Below, in pieces: positions 17,312 through 26,029 of a stretch of DNA of 64,000 nucleotides (positions within the stretch are counted from its first letter, which is position 1; every line of letters starts with the position of its first letter). Position numbers and translations under genes: made by a program. The stretch spans positions 62,001-126,000 of the forward strand of contig NZ_JAFEWD010000004.1 in the NCBI RefSeq assembly GCF_017355855.1, given 5' to 3'. The DNA comes from Pedobacter sp. SYSU D00535. GTDB lineage: Bacteria > Bacteroidota > Bacteroidia > Sphingobacteriales > Sphingobacteriaceae. The notes beneath the pieces are model-generated. The model had not been told where the DNA came from. It saw only the letters and a list, made by a program, of their open reading frames with translations, and searched no databases.

Positions 17312-19105
17312 CTATATACTCTCCAATTGTTGCTCCTCAAGTAATTGTTTTTCATACAATTTCATATAAGCCGCTTTTTTTGACATCAGCTCCTCGTGAT
17401 TCCCTTCTTCTATGATCTTACCCTCCTCCAGAACCAATATATTATCTGCATTTTTTATTGTGGAAACCCGGTGCGCAATCAGAATACTTGTTTTATCATG
17501 CATGTTTCTACCCAAGTTGGATAATATTTCTTCTTCTGTTTTTGTATCAATGGCAGAGAGGCAGTCATCCAGGATAAGCAGCTGTGGTTTTTTTATTAAT
17601 GCCCGGGCGATAGAAATCCGTTGCTTCTGTCCTCCGGAAAGCGTAATTCCTCGTTCGCCGATTAGCGTTTCAAACCCCTTATCAAATTCGACGATGTTGC
17701 TGTATACCGCTGCATCTTTAGCTGCCTGTTCAACTTCAGCACGGTCAATCTTCGCCTGGCTGAAAGCAATGTTATTTGCGATCGTATCGGAGAACAGAAA
17801 TACTTCCTGAGGCACAAAGCCAGTCTGACTTCTATAGCTGTTCAGGTTCAGGTCCTTAATAGGCTTACCATCTATCAGGATTTGTCCTTCTGTTACATCA
17901 TACATCCGTAATAGCAAGTTCGCGATGGTAGATTTTCCAGATCCCGTGCGGCCAATTATTGCCAGAAATTCTCCGGGATTTACTTTAAAAGAGACATTAT
18001 CGAGGGCTTTAATTCCGGTATCAGGATAAATGAAGGTTACATTCCGAAATTCGATGGATCCTCTGAGTTGAAGCTCCTCAGTATCTGGAGAAATAATGTC
18101 GGGCTGCGTGTGTAGAAATTCGTTTATGCGCTTTTGCGAGGCTGCAGCTCTTTGCACCAGGGAAGTTACCCAACCTAAAGACATCACCGGGAAGGTAAGT
18201 TGCGTTACATACACAATAAATTCAGCAATATTTCCCGCAGTAATAGTTCCGCGAATTACTTCGAGCCCGCCTACATAAACGGTTAATATAGTACTGACAC
18301 CAATAAGCAAGAGCATTAGTGGGTAGAACAAGGCCTGGACCTGGACAAGCGACAGCGAACTTTTCTTATACTCCTCGCTTTCCGCAGCAAACTTTTCCCG
18401 CACATCTTCCTCTCGTCCGTATGATTTTATGACCCTTATGCCTGAAAAATTTTCTTGTACAAAGTTTGATAGAGCGGACAGCCGTTCCTGAATTCGCTCA
18501 CTTCGATCACTGATAAGGTTATGTACGTAATAGATAGTGAAGGCTAGTATGGGCAGCGGCAATACGCTGTAGATCGTAAGTCTGACATTGACATTCAGCA
18601 TCACGATAATTACCAATAAGAAAAGTACCAGCGTGTTGATAGCGTACATGATAGCCGGACCAACATACATTCTAACGCGACTTACATCTTCAGTTGCACG
18701 ATTCATGAGATCGCCCGTATTGTTCCGCCGGTAAAAACTCATGGAAAGTTCCTGGTAGTGCTGGTAGATTTCATTCTTCAGGTCGTATTCGATATGCCGG
18801 GACATCAGGATGATGGTCTGCCGCATGAAAAAAAGAAAAATCCCCCGGAGGAGGGAAAGTATCAAAACGGTCAGGCCGAAAAATAGGAGACTTTGACTAA
18901 GCAAGTCGTATACGATAGCCTGACGATCGAAACCAGCAAATAACAGATAGACACTAATATTTTCACTTACCAGGTTGAACGCTAGAGCGATAACCCGGCC
19001 GGGAAGCACACCAAACACGTTCGAAATGATAACGAAAAGGATCCCCGGTAGCAATCGCCAGCGATATTTGTAGAAGAATTTATTGAGGTAAGCCAGATGC
19101 TTCAT
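17312..19105 (-). CDS. ABC exporter half-transporter (fused TMD-NBD)
   Basis: A 597-residue inner-membrane exporter protomer. The N-terminal six-helix transmembrane domain (about 1-320) is followed by an ATPase domain with Walker A IIGRTGSGKST, the Q-loop FVPQEVFLFSD, signature LSGGQKQRISIARAL and the switch His in LIAHRVSTI. The Walker B reads LLILDDCLSAID: the usual catalytic Glu after the first Asp is Asp here (codon 17564-17566). That substitution is common in the degenerate half of heterodimeric exporters, but no second half gene is adjacent. The substrate is unknown; lipid or drug export are family possibilities. Confidence 0.88.
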   Translation of the reverse strand: MKHLAYLNKFFYKYRWRLLPGILFVIISNVFGVLPGRVIALAFNLVSENISVYLLFAGFDRQAIVYDLLSQSLLFFGLTVLILSLLRGIFLFFMRQTIILMSRHIEYDLKNEIYQHYQELSMSFYRRNNTGDLMNRATEDVSRVRMYVGPAIMYAINTLVLFLLVIIVMLNVNVRLTIYSVLPLPILAFTIYYVHNLISDRSERIQERLSALSNFVQENFSGIRVIKSYGREEDVREKFAAESEEYKKSSLSLVQVQALFYPLMLLLIGVSTILTVYVGGLEVIRGTITAGNIAEFIVYVTQLTFPVMSLGWVTSLVQRAAASQKRINEFLHTQPDIISPDTEELQLRGSIEFRNVTFIYPDTGIKALDNVSFKVNPGEFLAIIGRTGSGKSTIANLLLRMYDVTEGQILIDGKPIKDLNLNSYRSQTGFVPQEVFLFSDTIANNIAFSQAKIDRAEVEQAAKDAAVYSNIVEFDKGFETLIGERGITLSGGQKQRISIARALIKKPQLLILDDCLSAIDTKTEEEILSNLGRNMHDKTSILIAHRVSTIKNADNILVLEEGKIIEEGNHEELMSKKAAYMKLYEKQLLEEQQLESI

Positions 19106-19122
19106 TTTGAACCTGATTGTCG

Positions 19123-19130
19123 CAAAGCTA
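19123..19130 (-). promoter_or_regulatory. Promoter of the ABC exporter
   Basis: TAGCTTTG on the minus strand matches TAnnTTTG exactly and lies 17 bases before the ATG. It is divergent from the dehydrogenase promoter. Confidence 0.5.
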
Positions 19131-19184
19131 AAGATTTATGTTTAGATACCTTTGGCGGCCTGTCTTTGTTCTATAGAATTTTAG

Positions 19185-19192
19185 TACTTTTG
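19185..19192 (+). promoter_or_regulatory. Promoter of the amino-acid dehydrogenase gene
   Basis: TACTTTTG matches TAnnTTTG, with TTTG at 19165-19168 sixteen bases upstream. A second exact box, TACCTTTG, lies at 19147-19154. Either could drive the operon beginning at 19215. Confidence 0.5.
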
Positions 19193-19214
19193 CCCGCACA
19201 AGTCCTGTCGAAAT

Positions 19215-20303
19215 ATGTCGTCAAAGGTTTTTGAAGAAGGTTCTGTTTTTTATGAACTTAGTAAGTGCAGCCACCAGAAAGTTCTTTTCTGCAGTGACGA
19301 AGATACCGGATTAAAAGCAATTATTGCCGTTCATGACACCACACTGGGCCCCGCCCTGGGTGGAACAAGGATGTGGAAGTACAGAAGCGAGGCAGAGGCT
19401 TTAAAAGACGTGCTTAGACTTTCAAGAACGATGACCTACAAGGCTGCTATCAGCGGCTTAAATTTGGGCGGAGGACAGGCAGTCATTATAGGCGACAGCC
19501 GTACTGATAAAACAGAGGCGCTGATGCGCCGCTATGGTCGATTCATCAAAAACCTCAACGGCTCATTCATTACGGCAGAAGATCTAGGAACGAGCACCCG
19601 CGATATGGAGTACATCCGTATGGAGACGGAATATGTAACTGGCGTGCCAGTTTCTTTGGGAGGAAGCGGTGATCCGTCGCCGATAGCAGCCAAAGGCGTA
19701 TTGATGGGAATAAAAGCATGTGTAAAAGAACTTTATGGAACTGATACACTTGCCGGACGGTCGGTAGCTGTGCAGGGAATCGGCCATGTGGGAGAAAACC
19801 TGGTGCATCTGCTCAGAGATGAAAATGCAAAAGTTTACGTAAGCGACATCAATGAAGAAAGGGTAGCACAGATCGCTAAAAAATACGGAGCACAAGCTAT
19901 CGCAAACAATAGTATTTTCGATCTGGAGTTTGATATTTATGCGCCATGTGCTTTGGGAGCAACCGTAAATTCGGAGACGATACCAAAAATGAAATGTGCG
20001 ATCATCGCTGGATCTGCGAACAATCAATTGGCTGATGAGGATGAACATGGTCGCCTTTTGCTGGAAAAAGGGATTCTGTACGCTCCGGATTACCTGATTA
20101 ACGCAGGGGGGATGATCAATTGCTACTCAGAGCTATCAGGTTACAGTAAAAAACGGACATTGCAGCTCGCCGAAAACATTTATCAGGCTACCCGCGTAGT
20201 GTTGAAGAAGTCTAAGGAGGAGAACATTCCGACAAATAAAGCAGCTGATATGATTGCTGAGAAGCGCATATCGGACATTAAAAAGATTAAAGGATCCTAT
20301 TAA
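19215..20303 (+). CDS. Leu/Glu/Phe/Val dehydrogenase-family protein with altered active site
   Basis: A 362-residue NAD-dependent amino-acid dehydrogenase homologue. The substrate domain has LGGTRMWKYRSEAEAL, the substrate-binding Lys in RTMTYKAA (residue 76) and the Asp in TAEDLGTSTRDME. The Rossmann domain has VAVQGIGHVGENL. The glycine-rich motif GLNLGGGK, whose Lys is catalytic in leucine dehydrogenase, reads GLNLGGGQ here (Gln88, codon CAG at 19476-19478). Everything else looks intact, so this is not simple decay. It may have altered chemistry or be inactive, or the base may be a sequencing error. It is followed 33 bases later by nusB. Confidence 0.82.
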   Translation: MSSKVFEEGSVFYELSKCSHQKVLFCSDEDTGLKAIIAVHDTTLGPALGGTRMWKYRSEAEALKDVLRLSRTMTYKAAISGLNLGGGQAVIIGDSRTDKTEALMRRYGRFIKNLNGSFITAEDLGTSTRDMEYIRMETEYVTGVPVSLGGSGDPSPIAAKGVLMGIKACVKELYGTDTLAGRSVAVQGIGHVGENLVHLLRDENAKVYVSDINEERVAQIAKKYGAQAIANNSIFDLEFDIYAPCALGATVNSETIPKMKCAIIAGSANNQLADEDEHGRLLLEKGILYAPDYLINAGGMINCYSELSGYSKKRTLQLAENIYQATRVVLKKSKEENIPTNKAADMIAEKRISDIKKIKGSY

Positions 20304-20336
20304 AGGGATAAAGTATATATAAATCGTTCTTATAAC

Positions 20337-21284
20337 ATGTTAAACAGAAGGCAGCTGAGGGTAAAAGTATTGCAGTCATTATACGCTTATAATGTATCTC
20401 ACAACAGAGAAGTGAGAGGTTTTGAAAAGAAGCTGCTGGATAGTGTCGATGACGTATATGAAATGTATGTCTGGCTGCTGGCTTTGCTTGTCGAAACTGC
20501 TGATTATGTGCTAATCGATGCAGATGAGCGGGCAAATAAGTACTTACCTACTGAGGAAGATCTCAACACTAATCTAAAGCTCAATACTAATAAGTTTATT
20601 GTTGCTTTGCGCGATAATGCGGAGTATCAGACGGCAGTTAAGAAGTACAAAACGTCCTGGAGCTTCGATCCTGAGGTTGGAAAAACGATTTTTAATCTGT
20701 TGAAAGAGGCGCCCGAGTATCAGGCATATCTATCTAATCAGGATGAGTCCATGAGGGCAGAAAAGGATATCATTAAATACATCTTCAAGAAGATTATTCG
20801 CGTAACGCCTTCCATAGAGCAGCTATTTGAAGAGAAGTTTATCAACTGGCCTGTGGACAAAGAGGTGCTTGAAGCGATGTTGGCCAAAACGTTCAGCAAT
20901 TTCCAAAGCGAAGTTCCCAACGATAATAAACTTGCACAAATAAGTCCAGCCTGGGTGGAGGATCGCGACTTCATTGTTAATCTGTTTCATAAAACAATTG
21001 CATTTGATGAGGAGTACCAGGGCTTAATTTCAGAAAAAACAAAGAACTGGGAGGCTGAGCGGATTGCATTGATCGATATCCTTCTTATGAAAATGGCAAT
21101 TACTGAATTGGTCCATTTTCCATCGATCCCTGTAAAGGTTACCATGAATGAATACATCGAAATTGCCAAGGAGTTCAGTACCCCCAAAAGTAATTTCTTT
21201 ATCAACGGTATTTTAGATAAGATCCTGTCTGAGTTAAAGGCAGCAGGAAAAGTTCGGAAGACAGGAAGAGGTTTAATTGAATAA
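20337..21284 (+). CDS. nusB: Transcription antitermination factor NusB, long form
   Basis: NusB acts with NusE at boxA to support antitermination of rRNA transcripts. The conserved N-terminal helix NRRQLRVKVLQSLYAY is followed by about 150 residues that E. coli NusB lacks. The core returns in the C-terminal part with ERIALIDILLMKMAITEL, PVKVTMNEYIEIAKEFS and KSNFFINGILDKIL. At 315 residues it is about twice the 140-residue proteobacterial form, a length usual in Bacteroidota. The DUF1573 gene begins 6 bases later, so they share a transcript with yajC. Confidence 0.92.
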   Translation: MLNRRQLRVKVLQSLYAYNVSHNREVRGFEKKLLDSVDDVYEMYVWLLALLVETADYVLIDADERANKYLPTEEDLNTNLKLNTNKFIVALRDNAEYQTAVKKYKTSWSFDPEVGKTIFNLLKEAPEYQAYLSNQDESMRAEKDIIKYIFKKIIRVTPSIEQLFEEKFINWPVDKEVLEAMLAKTFSNFQSEVPNDNKLAQISPAWVEDRDFIVNLFHKTIAFDEEYQGLISEKTKNWEAERIALIDILLMKMAITELVHFPSIPVKVTMNEYIEIAKEFSTPKSNFFINGILDKILSELKAAGKVRKTGRGLIE

Positions 21285-21289
21285 ATAAT

Positions 21290-21748
21290 ATGAGGAAAGT
21301 AATTATAGCAGGATTCGCTGCAGTTTCTTTTTTTCTTAATGCTTGTTCTAACAACAATCAGGAGCAGGCTAAACAGTCAGATAGTAGCAGCGTTTCTACT
21401 ACAGACGGAGAGCAGAGTGCTGAGAACGCTCCGGTAATTAAATATGAGAACGACACCTATGACTTCGGCAAGGCGACTGATGGTGAGAAGGTGGCGTACG
21501 ATTTTAAATTCACCAACACAGGCAAAACGCCGCTAATCATTTCTAATGCTAGTGCGACTTGCGGTTGTACCGTCCCTGACTACCCACGTGAACCTATCCC
21601 ACCCGGTGCATCTGCAGCAATTAAAGTAGTTTTTGATACTGCTAACAAAACTGGTATGCAAAGAAAGGTAGTCACTATAACAAGTAATGCAAATCCTTCA
21701 ACTTCCGAAGTTTACCTTGTAGGAGAAGTTGAAGCAAAGAGTAAATAA
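21290..21748 (+). CDS. DUF1573 lipoprotein
   Basis: A 152-residue exported lipoprotein with a lipobox ending FFLNAC (Cys19), a Ser/Asn/Gln-rich spacer, and one DUF1573 immunoglobulin-like domain (about 48-145). Typical features are TYDFGKATDGEKVAYDFKFT, the SATCGCTVPDYP turn with two Cys, and IKVVFDTANKTG. The family is abundant in Bacteroidota and its role is unknown. It lies between nusB and yajC in one operon. Confidence 0.87.
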   Translation: MRKVIIAGFAAVSFFLNACSNNNQEQAKQSDSSSVSTTDGEQSAENAPVIKYENDTYDFGKATDGEKVAYDFKFTNTGKTPLIISNASATCGCTVPDYPREPIPPGASAAIKVVFDTANKTGMQRKVVTITSNANPSTSEVYLVGEVEAKSK

Positions 21749-21760
21749 TAACGAACAAAC

Positions 21761-22072
21761 ATGACAGCAACAATTTTATTGCAGGCAGCGGGTGGCGGAC
21801 TAATGAGTTTCTTACCTATGGTATTAATTATCATAGTGTTTTACTTTTTCATGATCCGGCCTCAGATGAATAAGGCGAAGGAACATAAGAAGTATATTGA
21901 AACTCTTAAAAAAGGTGATAAAGTGGTAACTACTGCGGGTATCCATGGTCGGATTGTAGATCTGAACGAAACCACGCTTGTTCTGGAAGTGGAAAGCGGA
22001 ACAAAAATCCGTTTCGACAAATCAGCCGTTTCACTAGAAGCTTCTAAAGCAGCGAACGGTACCAAAGCCTAG
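21761..22072 (+). CDS. yajC: Preprotein translocase subunit YajC
   Basis: A 103-residue inner-membrane protein associated with the SecDF complex. One N-terminal membrane helix (about 15-32, ending in YFFMIRPQMNKAKEHKKYIE) is followed by a cytosolic domain with LKKGDKVVTTAGIHGRIVD. Length is normal. It is last in the nusB-DUF1573-yajC run, 12 bases after DUF1573. The partner secDF is far away at 38.3-41.3 kb. Confidence 0.93.
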   Translation: MTATILLQAAGGGLMSFLPMVLIIIVFYFFMIRPQMNKAKEHKKYIETLKKGDKVVTTAGIHGRIVDLNETTLVLEVESGTKIRFDKSAVSLEASKAANGTKA

Positions 22073-22193
22073 TCTCCGGACCTGAGAGGCCGAACCTCAG
22101 ATTTAAATGAACCATTTTCTTCCAAGCAGTTGCTATGAAGTTGGTTGACAAAAATCGCAGGTTCCGCCTCTTTTTCGTTATAAATATCTGAAG

Positions 22194-22201
22194 TACCTTT
22201 G
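22194..22201 (+). promoter_or_regulatory. ybbR-coaE operon promoter
   Basis: TACCTTTG is an exact -7 box ending five bases before the ATG at 22207, so the expected mRNA has practically no leader. Confidence 0.55.
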
Positions 22202-22206
22202 ATCGT

Positions 22207-23154
22207 ATGCCAGTATTGACTTTAAGTAGGATAGAACGAAGGAGGCTCACGGTCTTTTTTACCAGTCTTATGATAGCGGTGATGGCTTGGTTAGCCTTTG
22301 CACTGTCCGGTAGGTATGAGTATACAATCGACACTAAAATTAACTTCATCAACCCACCTTTACATCGCGCATACCAGCCCCTACACGAGGATACGGTTAG
22401 CTTTAAGGTGGAAGGATCTGGATGGCAACTGCTTTTTTCAAGATTTCAACACCCGCCAGCGGTTGACGTAAGCCTTAGAAGCTTAAACAGTAGAAACTAC
22501 ATCACCTTTTCCGAGCAAATCCGGGATATCAACCGGCAGTTTCATGGAAAACAAAAGGTTGTATCAGTAATGCCTGACACCTTGTTTTTTGATTTCTCAA
22601 CAAGAGTTACGAAAAAAGTTCCGGTGAGATTGTTATACCAGCTTGCTTTTAGAAAAAATTACGGAGTTTCGGGGCCAATTGTCGTAACGCCAGATTCTGT
22701 TATTGTAACCGGGGCAGCAACAGATGTGGCTGGCATCACTTTTTGGATTACAGATACCCTGCGGCTGCAAAATCTAGCCTCTAGTATTAACATGAAGCTT
22801 GGGTTTCTTTCTTCCCCCAAAAACAATATCGATATTTTCCCGCAGAAGGTGAAGGTGGAAGTCCCCGTTGACAGGTTTACTGAAAAGGTAGTAGATGTAC
22901 CTTTAAAGGTGATTAATAACAGAGGGGCAGATGTTAAGCTACTTCCCGAAAGAGTAAAGCTAACGCTGCTTACTGCACTCCGGAACTTTTCAAAAGTTGA
23001 GCGCGATTCTATCACTGCAGTTGTAAATTTAGACGGCTGGTTTAATCATCGATATTCGCAGCTTCCTGTGCATCTTACCACATTTCCGGCTCATTCAAAA
23101 CTTGTGAAAATAGAACCGCAAACTGTAGATTTTCTAATTTACCCGAATGATTAA
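22207..23154 (+). CDS. YbbR-domain membrane-anchored protein
   Basis: A 315-residue protein with one N-terminal membrane helix (about 17-35) and a periplasmic part made of YbbR-like beta-domains. Examples are FKVEGSGWQLLFSRF, VTPDSVIVTGAATDV and PQKVKVEVPVDRFTEK. Other bacteria use YbbR proteins with the diadenylate cyclase CdaA; no such gene is adjacent here, and in Bacteroidota ybbR commonly precedes coaE. It overlaps coaE by 8 bases. Its own promoter separates it from yajC. Confidence 0.85.
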   Translation: MPVLTLSRIERRRLTVFFTSLMIAVMAWLAFALSGRYEYTIDTKINFINPPLHRAYQPLHEDTVSFKVEGSGWQLLFSRFQHPPAVDVSLRSLNSRNYITFSEQIRDINRQFHGKQKVVSVMPDTLFFDFSTRVTKKVPVRLLYQLAFRKNYGVSGPIVVTPDSVIVTGAATDVAGITFWITDTLRLQNLASSINMKLGFLSSPKNNIDIFPQKVKVEVPVDRFTEKVVDVPLKVINNRGADVKLLPERVKLTLLTALRNFSKVERDSITAVVNLDGWFNHRYSQLPVHLTTFPAHSKLVKIEPQTVDFLIYPND

Positions 23155-23737
23155 AATTGGGATAACGGGCGGAATAGGCACAGGAAAGACCACTATCTGC
23201 AGGGTTTTCGAGTTGCTTGGTGTTCCTGTATTTTATGCAGACGCTGCCGCTAAGCAGGCAATGCAGACCGATACGATGTTGATTGAGAACCTCAAAGCAG
23301 TTTTCGGAAGTAAAAGTTACACAACAGACGGTGTACTGGACAGAAGGTACCTTGCTGGGATTGTTTTTGGGAACGAAGAGCAGTTGCAGAAGCTGAATGC
23401 CTTAGTTCATCCCGCAGTATTCAGAGCTTTTGATGCCTGGGTAGAAAAACAGGACTCTGTTTATGTGATTAAAGAGGCCGCTCTGCTGTTTGAAAGCCAA
23501 TCATATAAAGATTGTCATGCAACTATTCTCGTAAAATCTCCGGAAGCACTTCGCATTCACCGGGTCGCTACGCGCGATCACATTACCAAGGATGAAGTGC
23601 GGGCGAGAATGTCGAGACAATGGACTGATGAGGAAAAGGCCCGGCTAGCTGATTTCATTCTGAATAACGATGAACGACAGCTGCTGATCCCACAATTGCT
23701 AACACTTCACCAGCGCTTTCTTTCCGGAACTATTTAA
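23147..23737 (+). CDS. coaE: Dephospho-CoA kinase
   Basis: Last enzyme of coenzyme A synthesis, phosphorylating the ribose 3'-OH of dephospho-CoA. The P-loop ITGGIGTGKTTICRVF is at the N-terminus, followed by the lid region FYADAAAKQAM, LNALVHPAVFRAF and the C-terminal MSRQWTDEEKARLADFILNN. At 196 residues it has normal length. Start ATG at 23147 lies inside the end of ybbR. The next gene begins one base after its stop codon. Confidence 0.95.
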   Translation: MIKIGITGGIGTGKTTICRVFELLGVPVFYADAAAKQAMQTDTMLIENLKAVFGSKSYTTDGVLDRRYLAGIVFGNEEQLQKLNALVHPAVFRAFDAWVEKQDSVYVIKEAALLFESQSYKDCHATILVKSPEALRIHRVATRDHITKDEVRARMSRQWTDEEKARLADFILNNDERQLLIPQLLTLHQRFLSGTI

Positions 23738-23738
23738 C

Positions 23739-24680
23739 ATGATTCTACCTGATTTTATCATAAAGAGTGATAAAGGACTCTATTGCAAGTATGGCGATTT
23801 CTATTTGGATCCTCAGCTACCCGTAAGCAATGCCGTCGTTTCTCACTCTCACGGCGACCATGCCGTTGCTGGCCATCGCACTGTATTGTGTACCTCGGCA
23901 ACTGCTGCGATTATGCAGCTACGCCTAAAGAAGACATGCGCAAAAGAGTTCATTGTCCATGGATTTGGAGAGGGATTCAATATGGATGAAGTGCGTTTGC
24001 ATTTTTTTTCAGCGGGCCATATTCTTGGGTCTGCGATGGTCCTGATGGAATACAGGGATGTGAAGTACTTGTACACCGGCGACTTTAAACTGCAGGAAGA
24101 TGAAACGTGCGAGCCTCCTGAAATGGTTACGGCAGATGTTCTGATCACTGAAACTACCTTCGCCAATCCCGCAGTTGTGCATCCCGATCCGAGGCAGGAA
24201 ATAGAGAAGTTAAACCAATCTAATCACAACGTGCTGCTGGGCGCCTATTCACTAGGCAAAGCTCAGAGGTTGGTAAATCTCATCAATCGCTACTGCCCTC
24301 AGCGAAAAGTGCTGCTGCATCATTCAATGCTAGCTATTACCAAGCTGTATGAAGACTTTTCGTATCCTCCCGGAAAATATGAACCTTATAACAGGAAGTT
24401 GATGAAGTTTCCTGATCAAGGCTTTGTTTATATCGTTCCTCCGCTTACATTTGAGAGTTATTTCAGAGCTAAAGGAGTTTTGCGGGCATTTGCCTCCGGA
24501 TGGAAGAGACTTCAAAGTCGGAATGACATGGAGTTATACATTTCGGACCATGCCGATTGGAATGACATTTTGAAAGCAGTAGAAACGATAAAACCTAAAG
24601 AAATCTGGACTTTACATGGTGACGGAACGTTTCTGCAAGAATATTTTTTAGGAACATTGCCTGTGAAAATTTTAAACTAA
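23739..24680 (+). CDS. Metallo-beta-lactamase-fold DNA exonuclease-like protein (SNM1/Pso2 type)
   Basis: A 313-residue cytosolic nuclease of the family often annotated as ligase-associated DNA exonuclease. Metal-binding motifs are VVSHSHGDHAVAG, SAGHILGSAM and YTGDFKLQEDET; an ETTFANP stretch and a late His in WTLHGDG complete the fold. A 5'-to-3' exonuclease role in repair or recombination is expected from the family. The usual partners (ATP-dependent ligase and Lhr-like helicase) are absent here. It sits in the ybbR-coaE transcript and its stop codon overlaps the next start (TAATG). Confidence 0.8.
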   Translation: MILPDFIIKSDKGLYCKYGDFYLDPQLPVSNAVVSHSHGDHAVAGHRTVLCTSATAAIMQLRLKKTCAKEFIVHGFGEGFNMDEVRLHFFSAGHILGSAMVLMEYRDVKYLYTGDFKLQEDETCEPPEMVTADVLITETTFANPAVVHPDPRQEIEKLNQSNHNVLLGAYSLGKAQRLVNLINRYCPQRKVLLHHSMLAITKLYEDFSYPPGKYEPYNRKLMKFPDQGFVYIVPPLTFESYFRAKGVLRAFASGWKRLQSRNDMELYISDHADWNDILKAVETIKPKEIWTLHGDGTFLQEYFLGTLPVKILN

Positions 24681-24907
24681 TGCTTCAGGAGGGTATTGAT
24701 TACTATTTTAATGGAGATGGACTGATGGTGTTTACATCAGAATATCATCTTAAAAGAGGAACCTGTTGTAAAAATGAATGTAAACATTGTCCCTGGAGCT
24801 ACAAGAAGAGAAATAGACTAACCACAAGCAGCTTATCAATTAAAACCTCATCCAAAACGATTATTAATGGAATTAGAGAAGGAGATACAGTCGAAATTCG
24901 AGAATGA
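24680..24907 (+). CDS. Small cysteine-rich protein (DUF5522-like)
   Basis: A 75-residue cytosolic protein. Its centre reads KRGTCCKNECKHCPWSYKKR, with four Cys in a CC-x3-C-x2-C layout that could bind zinc or an Fe-S cluster. The N-terminus DYYFNGDGLMVFTSEYHL is also family-like. The last 41 bases overlap marR in another frame, so the C-terminal tail is constrained by both genes. Function unknown. Its linkage to the nuclease gene suggests a shared pathway. Confidence 0.75.
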   Translation: MLQEGIDYYFNGDGLMVFTSEYHLKRGTCCKNECKHCPWSYKKRNRLTTSSLSIKTSSKTIINGIREGDTVEIRE

Positions 24908-25313
24908 ATATCATAAGGCATTAGTCAATGTGATTTATACTCACTCCTGGGTAACAGCCCTTTTAAAGCAGAATCTAGAGAAGTATGACTTGACGGTGCA
25001 GCAATTCAACATTTTGCGCATTTTAAGAGGACAGCATCCTAATCCGGCTACAGTAAATTTGCTTAAAGAACGTATGCTTGATAAGATGTCTGATGCATCG
25101 CGAATTGTTGACCGGCTGGTGCAAAAAGGTTTTGTGGAGCGAAATGTAAATCAGAGGGATAGAAGAGCAGTAGACATTTTCATCTCCCGGAAAGGGCTGG
25201 AAGTGCTCGAAAAGCTCGATCCGATAATTACCCCCGCTGATTTCCTAAAGCAAAACCTCGACCAGGAGGAAGCAAAGCAATTGAACTACTTGCTCGACAA
25301 GTTCAGAGGCTAG
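24867..25313 (+). CDS. MarR-family transcriptional regulator
   Basis: A 148-residue winged-helix dimeric regulator. Key parts are the recognition helix region DKMSDASRIVDRLVQKGFVER and the wing NQRDRRAVDIFIS. The start ATG lies 41 bases inside the preceding small gene, and the gene has no promoter of its own that I can see. It converges on the ZIP gene with a 4-base overlap, where the palindrome CTAG supplies the TAG stop of both. Its ligand and targets are unknown. Confidence 0.9.
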   Translation: MELEKEIQSKFENEYHKALVNVIYTHSWVTALLKQNLEKYDLTVQQFNILRILRGQHPNPATVNLLKERMLDKMSDASRIVDRLVQKGFVERNVNQRDRRAVDIFISRKGLEVLEKLDPIITPADFLKQNLDQEEAKQLNYLLDKFRG

Positions 25314-26029
25314 TGCAGGTGCATCGAGAAATTTAATAGCGCTATAGCTACACCCGACAGTACTGCAATCAATTTTTTGAGGTTGTAGTGGTGATCTACA
25401 CTGGATTCGAAAAGAATGGTTGTTGAAATATGAAGGAAAATTCCGATCACCACGCCCATTATCCGGTCGAAATAGTCATCGATACTTCCAATAGAACCTT
25501 TGCCAATTGCATCACTAAGAAGGTAGCCCAGCGGTGACATTAATGAGAAAACGACCAGGAGCACCAGAATACTGGTCTTCTTGATGTGATTTTGGACCAA
25601 AACGGTTCCTAATGCAAAAGCTGCGGGAATATGGTGAAGAGCGATCCCGAACAACAGTTCATTTTGCGGACCTCTAGCCAGCGGCATCCCCTCGAGGAAC
25701 GCATGCAGGCATAAGCTGATCATGATTCCATAAGGGAATGCGTGATGGTGATGAGCATGCTTGTGCATGTGACCGTGTTCGATCCCGTCCGAAAATTGTT
25801 CAAGCAGAATCTGGAATAGAAATCCGCCAAGTACATACAAGCCTATCTCGTGATCTCCGTCATGATACACTTCTGGGATGAGGTGCAGAATGGTGATGGC
25901 AAAGAGAAAAGCGCCGCTGAATGACAAGATGAGTTTTAGCCGCTGGGTGTTCTCTTTTCGAAAAAAGAAGACGGCAACTCCTCCGACAAGACAACTGCCA
26001 AATAGTATAATCAGTTTCCAGAATTCCAT
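25310..26029 (-). CDS. ZIP-family metal transporter
   Basis: A 239-residue inner-membrane protein with about eight membrane helices and a His-rich loop (DGIEHGHMHKHAHHHHAF) between helices 3 and 4, typical of zinc/iron ZIP carriers. The conserved metal motifs are changed: helix 4 has LHAFLEGM, where HNxxEG is usual, and helix 5 has HHIPAAFALG, where HxxPEG is usual, so one Asn and one Glu are Ala. The change may alter selectivity. The gene overlaps PAP2 by 19 bases and is last in the methyltransferase-PAP2-ZIP operon. Confidence 0.82.
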   Translation of the reverse strand: MEFWKLIILFGSCLVGGVAVFFFRKENTQRLKLILSFSGAFLFAITILHLIPEVYHDGDHEIGLYVLGGFLFQILLEQFSDGIEHGHMHKHAHHHHAFPYGIMISLCLHAFLEGMPLARGPQNELLFGIALHHIPAAFALGTVLVQNHIKKTSILVLLVVFSLMSPLGYLLSDAIGKGSIGSIDDYFDRIMGVVIGIFLHISTTILFESSVDHHYNLKKLIAVLSGVAIALLNFSMHLH

